Assembly (NCBI GenBank): GCA_007129225.1 | Contig: SKVX01000006.1 | Location: 1-9,186 of the forward strand | Direction: 5' to 3' | Source of the DNA: Halomonas sp. | GTDB taxonomy: Bacteria > Pseudomonadota > Gammaproteobacteria > Pseudomonadales > Halomonadaceae | Length of the DNA stretch: 9,186 bases | Part shown: in pieces, positions 1 through 5,177 of the stretch | Position numbering within the stretch: the stretch's first letter is position 1 | Layout: each line of letters opens with the position of its first letter | The notes under the pieces: generated by a model | What the model was told of the DNA's origin: nothing | The model's database searches: none | Seen by the model: only the letters and a program-made list of their open reading frames with translations | Program-made: the position numbers and the translations under genes

Positions 1-1
1 G

Positions 2-427
2 ATCAACCTGGTGGGCACCTTCAATGTCATGCGCCTGGCGGCTGCCGCCATGGCGGGCAATGCGCCGGGTGAGGACGGAGAACGTGGCGTGATCATCAAT
101 ACCGCCTCCGTTGCCGCCTTCGATGGCCAGGTGGGACAGTGTGCCTACAGCGCTTCCAAGGCAGGAGTGGTGGGCATGAGCCTGCCGGCGGCCCGTGAGC
201 TCTCGCGGCACGGCATTCGGGTCATGGCCATCGCCCCCGGGGTCTTCCAGACCCCGATGATGAGCGAGATTCCCGACGAAGCCGCCAAGGCACTGGCTGC
301 CGCGGTACCATTCCCCAAGCGGCTGGGGAAACCCGATGAGTTTGCCCGACTGGCCGAGCAGATCATTGGTAATTCGATGCTCAACGGCGAGGTGATCCGC
401 CTCGATGGCGGGATTCGCATGCAGTAG
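2..427 (+). CDS. Short-chain dehydrogenase, 3-hydroxyacyl-CoA dehydrogenase type 2-like (5' end missing)
   Basis: C-terminal part (141 residues) of an SDR-family NAD(P)-dependent oxidoreductase; the reading frame is open to the left edge, so roughly the first 110-120 residues (the Rossmann glycine motif) lie outside. Visible are the NTAS strand with the catalytic Ser (codon 107-109), the YSASK active site with Tyr at 146-148 and Lys at 158-160, the following helix AGVVGMSLPAARELSRHGIR, the IAPGVFQTPM loop that closes over the cofactor, and the terminal LDGG motif. The residues around the active site and the AIAPGVFQTPMM loop resemble 3-hydroxyacyl-CoA/3-hydroxy-2-methylbutyryl-CoA dehydrogenases (HSD17B10 type), which oxidise the 3-hydroxyacyl-CoA in beta-oxidation or isoleucine breakdown in the cytoplasm. 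The acyl-CoA dehydrogenase two genes downstream supports a lipid or branched-acid role. The substrate is inferred; SDR membership is certain. Confidence 0.9.
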   Translation: MNLVGTFNVMRLAAAAMAGNAPGEDGERGVIINTASVAAFDGQVGQCAYSASKAGVVGMSLPAARELSRHGIRVMAIAPGVFQTPMMSEIPDEAAKALAAAVPFPKRLGKPDEFARLAEQIIGNSMLNGEVIRLDGGIRMQ

Positions 428-450
428 TCGCCGGTGACAAGCGACAGGGC

Positions 451-479
451 TTGGCATGAATTGGCTGGCGCGCTAGATT
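451..479 (+). promoter_or_regulatory. Predicted sigma70 promoter of the ohrR-like gene
   Basis: TTGGCA (451-456) and TAGATT (474-479) are separated by exactly 17 bp, matching 4-5 of 6 and 4 of 6 consensus bases. Transcription would begin near 486-488, in the middle of the inverted repeat at 476-497, giving a leader of about 24 nt. Prediction by eye only. Confidence 0.5.
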
Positions 480-497
480 ATTGTGCTAACAATAATC
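476..497 (+). promoter_or_regulatory. Perfect inverted repeat, probable autoregulatory operator of the OhrR/MarR protein
   Basis: GATTATTGT (476-484) and ACAATAATC (489-497) are exact reverse complements of 9 bp around a GCTA spacer. The AT-rich repeat stands out from GC-rich surroundings, overlaps the predicted -10 element and start site, and ends just before the ribosome binding site of the regulator gene. MarR/OhrR proteins are dimers that bind such AT-rich palindromes (OhrR sites often contain ACAATT-like half sites) and usually repress themselves. That this gene's product binds here is inferred from position and symmetry. Confidence 0.7.
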
Positions 498-510
498 CGG
501 AGCGCCAGAC

Positions 511-963
511 ATGCCCCAAAATGATACCTGTTCCACGTTGCAGCTCGATGATCAGCTCTGCTTTGCTCTCTATTCTACCTCCCTCCTGATGACCAAGTTC
601 TACAAGCCCCTGCTCCAGGCGCTGGGCCTCACCTATCCGCAGTACCTGGTCATGATGACGCTGTGGGAAGAGGATGGCCTCAGCGCGGGTACCATCAGCC
701 GTCGACTGATGACCGATACCGGTTCGTTGACCCCCCTGTTCAAGCGCCTGGAAGCCGATGGCCTACTCAGGCGAGTGCGCAGCATAACCGATGAGCGGGT
801 CGTCGAACTGTTCCTCACTGACGCCGGCCGGGAGCTGCGCGATCGTGCCGAGGAGATCCCGGACTGCGTGGTGATGGCCAGCGGCGCCTCCTTCGACGAC
901 CTCAACTCCCTCAAGTCGAGGCTTGAGTCGCTGCGCGCACGTCTCCAGGAAGCGATGCCCTGA
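511..963 (+). CDS. ohrR: MarR-family transcriptional regulator, OhrR type (organic peroxide sensor)
   Basis: A 150-aa cytoplasmic winged-helix repressor. The N-terminus contains QLCFALYS with Cys17 at the place of the peroxidatic cysteine of Bacillus subtilis OhrR (Cys15). Tyr21, Tyr31 (in FYKPLL) and Tyr42 (in LTYPQYL) line up with Tyr19, Tyr29 and Tyr40 of that protein, which hydrogen-bond the reactive thiol. The recognition helix region is around 67-82 (DTGSLTPLFKRLEADG) and the wing with DER around 90-98. In this family, oxidation of the Cys by organic or lipid hydroperoxides releases DNA and derepresses the thiol peroxidase Ohr. A second cysteine, Cys119, could act as partner thiol. GGAG at 499-502 sits 8 nt before the ATG. 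No ohr gene is present in the window: the neighbours are fatty-acid oxidation genes, so the target may lie elsewhere or be these genes. The MarR call is firm; the OhrR subtype rests on the aligned Cys/Tyr residues. Confidence 0.88.
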   Translation: MPQNDTCSTLQLDDQLCFALYSTSLLMTKFYKPLLQALGLTYPQYLVMMTLWEEDGLSAGTISRRLMTDTGSLTPLFKRLEADGLLRRVRSITDERVVELFLTDAGRELRDRAEEIPDCVVMASGASFDDLNSLKSRLESLRARLQEAMP

Positions 964-1063
964 CGCTGGGCCTTGCCAAGGCTCAGGTTCACGCCGTTGC
1001 CCCCATGTCCGCCGCCATGCACATGTCATGATCTCCGTTGGACGAAAGGGCTCAAACAAGCGC

Positions 1064-1092
1064 TTGACTCTCGGCTTGTTGCAGGCTAGTTT
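1064..1092 (+). promoter_or_regulatory. Predicted sigma70 promoter of the acyl-CoA dehydrogenase gene
   Basis: TTGACT (1064-1069, 5 of 6 consensus) is followed after exactly 17 bp by TAGTTT (1087-1092, a weak -10). The start site would fall near 1098-1100, at the centre of the palindrome at 1090-1109, leaving a leader of about 105 nt. A 10-bp perfect palindrome, CAAGCGCTTG (1057-1066), overlaps the -35 element. Prediction by eye. Confidence 0.5.
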
Positions 1093-1109
1093 CAAACACA
1101 TGTTTGAAA
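1090..1109 (+). promoter_or_regulatory. PsrA-type fatty-acid operator (perfect 9-bp inverted repeat)
   Basis: TTTCAAACA (1090-1098) and TGTTTGAAA (1101-1109) are exact reverse complements with a 2-bp spacer. The core CAAAC-N4-GTTTG (1093-1106) fits the published PsrA consensus (G/C)AAAC-N2-4-GTTT(G/C). PsrA is a TetR-family repressor of beta-oxidation genes in pseudomonads and relatives that is released by long-chain fatty acids or acyl-CoA. The site overlaps the -10 and start of the promoter driving an acyl-CoA dehydrogenase, as expected for repression. The regulator gene is not in the window, so its identity is inferred. Confidence 0.75.
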
Positions 1110-1142
1110 GCGGCCGGCGCCGCCTTCACGTGCCCGACTTCA

Positions 1143-1194
1143 GGCGACCTTCCGTGGCGAGCCTTCGCGGCGATCCTTTGTGGCGACCCTTTGT
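1143..1194 (+). repeat. Four 13-bp tandem repeats in the acyl-CoA dehydrogenase leader
   Basis: Four head-to-tail copies of about GGCGANCCTTTGT run at 1143-1155, 1156-1168, 1169-1181 and 1182-1194. The last two differ at a single base; the first two are more diverged. The array ends against the Shine-Dalgarno sequence (GGAGAG, 1195-1200) of the gene starting at 1206. The unit is not a multiple of three and lies in the untranslated leader, so it is not a protein repeat. Function unknown: slippage product or leader element. Confidence 0.8.
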
Positions 1195-1205
1195 GGAGAG
1201 TAGAA

Positions 1206-3017
1206 ATGCCCGACTATCAGGCCCCCCTGCGCGACCTGCGCTTCGTAATGGACGAGATGCTGGATTACCCCGCTCACTATGCCCGTCTTCCGGGCGGTGA
1301 AGAGGCCTCTCCCGACGTGGTTGCCGCCATCCTCGAGGAGGGCGCACGCTTCGCCCGCGAGGTGCTGCTGCCACTGAACCAGACGGGGGACCAGGAGGGG
1401 TGCTTGCTCGAGGGCGGCGAGGTCAAGGCGCCAAAGGGCTTCAAGGCGGCCTACGAGCAGTACGTGGAAGGTGGCTGGCCGAGCCTGGCGGCGTCCCCGG
1501 AGCATGGCGGGCAGGGGCTTCCCCATTCGCTGGCCATGGTGCTCAACGAGATGGTCTGCTCCACCAACCTGGCCTGGGGCATGTACCCGGGGCTTTCCCA
1601 CGGCGCCGCCGATGCCCTGCGTCACCACGGCACCGAGGAGCAGCAGGCCACCTACCTGACCAAGCTCGTGGAGGGCGTCTGGACCGGCACCATGTGCCTG
1701 ACCGAGCCCCACTGCGGCACCGACCTGGGCTTGATCAAGACCCGTGCCGTGCCGGCAGCCGACGGTGGCTACGACATCACCGGCACCAAGATCTTCATCT
1801 CGGCCGGCGAACATGACCTGGCCGAGAACATCGTCCACCTGGTGCTGGCCAAGCTGCCGGACGCCCCCGAGGGCTCTAAGGGCATCTCGCTGTTCGTGGT
1901 GCCGAAGTTCCTGCCCGACGCCGACGGCAACCCCGGCGAGCGCAACGGCGTTTCCTGCGGCTCCCTGGAGCACAAGATGGGCATCCACGGCAACGCCACC
2001 TGCGTGATGAACTTCGATGGCTCCCGCGGCTACCTGGTGGGGCCGCCCAACAAGGGCCTGGCCTGCATGTTCACCATGATGAATGCGGCCCGGCTGGGCG
2101 TGGGTATCCAGGGCCTGGGCCTGACCGAGGCAAGCTTCCAGAACGCCCTGGCCTATGCTCGTGACCGGCTGCAGATGCGGGCGCTCTCCGGCCCCCAGGC
2201 GCCCAAGCTGCCCGCTGATCCGATCATCGTGCATCCCGACGTGCGTCGCATGCTGCTGACCCAGAAGGCCTTCGCCGAAGGTGGCCGCATGCTGGTGCTG
2301 TATACCGCTCAGATGCTGGATATCGTCGAGCATGGCCAGGATGCCGCCGAGCGCGAGCAGGCGGAGGTGCTGCTGGGCCTGCTGACGCCCATCGTCAAGG
2401 CGTTCCTGACTGAGGTGGGCTTCGAGGCCACCAACGAAGGTGTACAGGTCTTCGGTGGCCACGGTTTCATCCAGGAGTGGGGCATGGAGCAGCTGGTGCG
2501 CGATGCGCGTATCACCCGGCTCTATGAGGGCACGACGGGCATTCAGGCCCTCGACCTGCTGGGCCGCAAGGTGCTGATGAGTCAGGGCGAGACGCTCAAG
2601 GTCTTTACCAAGCAGATCCACAAGTTCTGCCAGGCCGAGGCCGAGAATGCCGAGCTGGCCGAATTCACCGGGCCGCTGGCCAAGCTGAACGCCGAATGGG
2701 GCGAGCTGACCATGGGCATCGGCATGAAGGCCATGGCCGATCGTGAGGAAGTGGGCGCCGCCAGCGTCGATTACCTGATGTACTCCGGCTACGTGACCCT
2801 GGCCTACCTCTTCGCCCGTGCGGCGAAGCAGGCCGCTGCGGCAATCGCCGCCGGCAGCGACGATGCGGCCTTCTACGAAGCCAAGATCAAGACCGCGCGC
2901 TTCTACTTCACGCGCCTGTTGCCGCGCACCCGCGCCCATGCCGCCATGATGCAGGCCGGGGCAGAGCCGCTGATGGCGCTTTCCTGCGAGGACTTCGGTC
3001 GCGGCTTCGAGATCTGA
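1206..3017 (+). CDS. Acyl-CoA dehydrogenase, C-terminally extended DmdC-like class (603 aa)
   Basis: A flavoprotein that oxidises an acyl-CoA to the trans-2-enoyl-CoA, the first step of a beta-oxidation turn, passing electrons to ETF. The N-terminal helical domain begins MPDYQAPLRDLRFVMDEML, typical of the roughly 600-aa class that includes 3-methylmercaptopropionyl-CoA dehydrogenase (DmdC) and long-chain enzymes of pseudomonads. The middle beta domain carries the flavin and substrate motifs MCLTEPHCGTDLG and GTKIFISAGEHD. The C-terminal helical domain has GGHGFIQEWGMEQLVRDARI followed by RLYEGTTGIQA, where Glu441 matches the catalytic base (Glu435 in Ruegeria DmdC). A helical extension of about 120 residues follows. 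The ATG at 1206 is chosen over the open frame reaching back to a TTG at 1104, because GGAGAG lies 5 nt upstream and the TTG falls inside the operator. The gene is probably monocistronic: own PsrA-like promoter, terminator at 3062. The PsrA site argues for long or medium fatty acyl-CoA rather than DMSP breakdown. Confidence 0.93.
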   Translation: MPDYQAPLRDLRFVMDEMLDYPAHYARLPGGEEASPDVVAAILEEGARFAREVLLPLNQTGDQEGCLLEGGEVKAPKGFKAAYEQYVEGGWPSLAASPEHGGQGLPHSLAMVLNEMVCSTNLAWGMYPGLSHGAADALRHHGTEEQQATYLTKLVEGVWTGTMCLTEPHCGTDLGLIKTRAVPAADGGYDITGTKIFISAGEHDLAENIVHLVLAKLPDAPEGSKGISLFVVPKFLPDADGNPGERNGVSCGSLEHKMGIHGNATCVMNFDGSRGYLVGPPNKGLACMFTMMNAARLGVGIQGLGLTEASFQNALAYARDRLQMRALSGPQAPKLPADPIIVHPDVRRMLLTQKAFAEGGRMLVLYTAQMLDIVEHGQDAAEREQAEVLLGLLTPIVKAFLTEVGFEATNEGVQVFGGHGFIQEWGMEQLVRDARITRLYEGTTGIQALDLLGRKVLMSQGETLKVFTKQIHKFCQAEAENAELAEFTGPLAKLNAEWGELTMGIGMKAMADREEVGAASVDYLMYSGYVTLAYLFARAAKQAAAAIAAGSDDAAFYEAKIKTARFYFTRLLPRTRAHAAMMQAGAEPLMALSCEDFGRGFEI

Positions 3018-3061
3018 TTCAACTAGGCAACTCTCTCGGTCAGCGCTGTTCTGATCGTTTT

Positions 3062-3089
3062 GCGGCGGGCATTTGCCCGCCGCTTTTTT
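3062..3089 (+). terminator. Intrinsic terminator of the acyl-CoA dehydrogenase gene
   Basis: GCGGCGGGC (3062-3070) and GCCCGCCGC (3075-3083) form a perfect 9-bp GC stem with an ATTT loop, followed at once by six T (3084-3089). It lies 45 bp after the stop. The opposite strand has no T tract after the stem, so it should not end the convergent ATP-grasp transcript. Confidence 0.92.
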
Positions 3090-3213
3090 ATAGGCGGAGT
3101 CGCTGGCACCGGCTGTGGCCTTGAGGAGCTGCCCGCACGTCAGAAAAGGACCGTATCGCCTGCTTAGGAGCCTGCTTGCAAGAAGAAGGGCAGAGCATGA
3201 ACCCTGTCTCTGG

Positions 3214-3235
3214 TCACATCAGCCTTGAGATGTGA
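3214..3235 (-). other. Hairpin between convergent genes, downstream of the ATP-grasp gene
   Basis: TCACATC (3214-3220) and GATGTGA (3229-3235) pair perfectly over 7 bp with an 8-nt loop, 20 bp past the stop of the minus-strand ATP-grasp gene. No T tract follows on the minus strand, so it is at best a weak or Rho-assisted terminator or an RNA 3'-end stabiliser. The rest of 3090-3254 shows nothing else beyond a direct repeat of GCCTGCTT near 3160-3180. Confidence 0.35.
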
Positions 3236-3254
3236 GTCAGCGTAGAACGAGTGG

Positions 3255-4562
3255 CTAGACGTAGAAGTCCAGCTCCTCTTGGGCCTTGAGCAGATCCCGC
3301 ATCTTGATGGGGTCGTCACCGAAGAAAAAGATGAGCCCCCAGTGCGTGCCGAAGGCCGACCGGTCCGGCACCGTCTCTTCGGCCGGCGCCACCAGCTCGT
3401 GGGACTCGAAATACGGGTGTTCGACGGTTTCCTTCGGCATTTCCAGCTTGCTGACGACACGGCGCCTGGGGTAGACGCCAAAGCAACCCGCATAGCCTTT
3501 CGCGTCGACCACTTCCCGAGGGAAGAAGGCATCGACCTCCTCCTTGGTGCTCTTGGGGTCGAAAACCAGCATCGATGCCTGATAGGCACTGAATCCGTAG
3601 GCGCGTTCGATGAGCTCGAAGGCCTTGAAGCCGGGTGGGCGATAGGCAACCTCACCGAAATACATCTCACCATCCGCCGCCACGAAGTACTCGGGATGGA
3701 TCAGGCCGAACTGGATGTCAAACGTCTTGATCAGCTTCTCGATCTGCTTGGTGATGGCATCGCGCCAGCTCTCGAGTTCCCGTGTGGCAGGAACGAATAC
3801 CGAATACCCCAGGGTCACGTATTCGGAGATATTGAGGAACTTGATCTTGCCATCATGGATCCAGGCCTCCACGGCAAACTCCCAGCCATCAAGGTGGCTC
3901 TCCATCAGCAAGGGGTACTCTTCGGCCGGTATGTTCTCGATCTCCTCGAGTTTGCGGATCATGCGGTGTCCGAGACAGCCGGCCTTGTCGAAAGCCTTGA
4001 CATGAATCGGGTCGTCGGGGTCGCCGTCGAGCTTGAGCAGCGTCTGGTTGACACGTTTCATGAAGCGGATGATGTCTTCTTTCTCGTGGGCTTCCTCGAA
4101 GATTCCCACGCGAATGCCGCCCAGCTGGGCGCGTCGCTTCATCAGAGCCTTGTCCCTGAACAGGATGGATTGCCCGAACATGCGGGGATTGTCCATCAGG
4201 ACGGAGTTGATAGCACCCGACCATTCGACGGTTTCCTCGAACAGCGGTATGGCCACGTCAACGCCTTCTTCCTTGAGTCGTTGCGCAATCTCCATGGAGC
4301 GATCGTTCAGGCGCAGGAAGTCCCATTGCATGTAAGGGATCTTGTTGGCTTCACAGAAATCGGCGGCCCAGTCGGGTGCCACCACCACGTAGCGTCGATC
4401 AAACTTCTGTGCGGCCTTGATGGCATTGACGCTCCATCCCAGCAGCGCGATATACCCCTTGCTGGGGTCCTTGGGCGTTTCAGTTCCCTTGACCGAGTCC
4501 ATTGTCGGGTCGGTCCAGCTGGAAACATCCCTGTTCACCGGGGTTTCTGTTGCAATCGACAT
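3255..4562 (-). CDS. ATP-grasp domain protein, carboxylate-amine/peptide ligase-like (435 aa)
   Basis: Probable cytoplasmic ligase that activates a carboxylate as acyl phosphate with ATP and joins it to an amine or similar nucleophile; substrates unknown. After a polar N-terminal tail (1-35), residues about 36-145 look like a pre-ATP-grasp alpha/beta domain (GYIALLGWSVNAIKAA, RRYVVVAPDW, VDVAIPLFEET). The ATP-grasp fold runs from about 185 to 315. IHVKAFDKAGCLGHRMI holds a probable nucleotide-binding Lys189 and Gly-containing loop, LLMESHLDGWEFAVEAWI the hinge strand with acidic residues, and HPEYF with Glu291 plus GEVAYRPPG with Glu304 and Arg308 are in metal/catalytic positions. The usual Asn two residues after the last Glu (E-x-N-x-R) is Tyr306 here. 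A C-terminal domain (about 320-435) ends in HWGLIFFFGDD, a typical late strand of biotin-carboxylase-like ligases. AAGGAG at 4571-4576 lies 8 nt before the ATG. It stands alone, converging on the acyl-CoA dehydrogenase. Fold confident, reaction inferred. Confidence 0.85.
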   Translation of the reverse strand: MSIATETPVNRDVSSWTDPTMDSVKGTETPKDPSKGYIALLGWSVNAIKAAQKFDRRYVVVAPDWAADFCEANKIPYMQWDFLRLNDRSMEIAQRLKEEGVDVAIPLFEETVEWSGAINSVLMDNPRMFGQSILFRDKALMKRRAQLGGIRVGIFEEAHEKEDIIRFMKRVNQTLLKLDGDPDDPIHVKAFDKAGCLGHRMIRKLEEIENIPAEEYPLLMESHLDGWEFAVEAWIHDGKIKFLNISEYVTLGYSVFVPATRELESWRDAITKQIEKLIKTFDIQFGLIHPEYFVAADGEMYFGEVAYRPPGFKAFELIERAYGFSAYQASMLVFDPKSTKEEVDAFFPREVVDAKGYAGCFGVYPRRRVVSKLEMPKETVEHPYFESHELVAPAEETVPDRSAFGTHWGLIFFFGDDPIKMRDLLKAQEELDFYV

Positions 4563-5177
4563 AGGTTGTTCTCCTTCTTCCTTATGCAGGAAATTGATGC
4601 TCGATCACGAGCAGACTTGTCGCGCTTGCCAGTCAGGCATCTTCGGATATCGCCTCGACGCCCCGCTATGCCGGGTCAGCCGCATGACTCGATCCCGTTC
4701 AGCGGCTGGACTCTCGGCCGGCCCAGCACGTTGAGAAGGTCGGTGAGCAGGAAGCATTCGCGCAATGAGCGGATTGGCGTGCTTTGCCAAGACCGAAGGG
4801 TTGGATAATTACCCTTGGCCCCGGCCAGAAGGGTATCGGGTTCAGGCCTTCGACCTGGGTAGCGACCGGGTCGCCATGAGGGGGAGTGTAAATCGCTACC
4901 AGCCTCCCTGACTCCAAGCATCAGGGGGTATCCCGTATCTATCACCTCGAATACGGGAGAAGCCGCTGCAATGTCGTGCGCGGCGGAAAGTCTTTCGATG
5001 ACGGCATCGAACGACTCGATAGGCTCGTCGAACGAGCCGTTGTCATGGTTGGCGGTTCCGTGCCGATCAACGCTCATCCAACGACACTCCGCCCTATCTC
5101 GTCACATGTCAACCACAGGTGTGGTGATCATGCTCAAGGCATACTGCCGTTTGCAGTGCATCGATTCGACGCCCACC
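4563..5177. other. 615-bp stretch without a recognised gene
   Basis: Between the ATP-grasp gene and the hydrolase gene, both on the minus strand. It contains the Shine-Dalgarno of the ATP-grasp gene, a possible small or broken gene (separate entry, 4676-5077) and several small inverted repeats. These are TGCTCG/CGAGCA (4598-4613, 4-nt loop), TCCCGTAT/ATACGGGA (4931-4938 and 4951-4958, 12-nt spacer) and an ACCAC/GTGGT pair near 5114-5127. No convincing sigma70 promoter for the ATP-grasp gene and no T-tract terminator for the hydrolase gene were found. Confidence 0.5.
4676..5077 (-). pseudogene. Possible small gene or frameshifted remnant, unrecognised
   Basis: A 133-codon frame with ATG at 5077 and GGAG 9 nt upstream. 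The first 55-60 residues look like a real soluble protein (EPIESFDAVIERLSAAHDIA, then SPVFEVIDTGYPLMLGV), acidic and with plausible helix and strand. From about 4910 onward this frame becomes Arg/Pro/Ser-rich and low in character. The neighbouring minus-strand frame (open 4699-4917) reads more naturally there (GRLVAIYTPPHGD, then NPIPFWPGPRVIIQPFG). This suggests a frame change in the GTCAGGGAGGCTGG stretch around 4905-4922, by mutation or sequencing error, but no family was recognised. If intact, it would lie between hydrolase and ATP-grasp genes on the same strand. It could also be non-coding. Low confidence. Confidence 0.3.

Noticed and set aside
970..982. GCCTTG-C-CAAGGC inverted repeat just after the ohrR-like gene
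   Set aside because: Only about 5 bp can pair with a 3-nt loop and no T tract follows, so it is not called a terminator.
1104..1205. N-terminal extension of the acyl-CoA dehydrogenase from a TTG at 1104
   Set aside because: The TTG lies in the operator without a ribosome site, the extension would translate the 13-bp repeats, and family members begin at the MPDYQAP start at 1206.
1140..2939. Minus-strand open frame of 599 codons opposite the acyl-CoA dehydrogenase
   Set aside because: His/Gln/Gly-rich shadow translation without motifs; the plus strand is a full-length enzyme.
3279..4808. Long plus-strand open frame (509 codons) opposite the ATP-grasp gene
   Set aside because: Antisense shadow of a GC-rich gene. 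The minus-strand product has ATP-grasp motifs and a good ribosome site, while the plus-strand text has no recognisable motif and runs past the start of the real gene.
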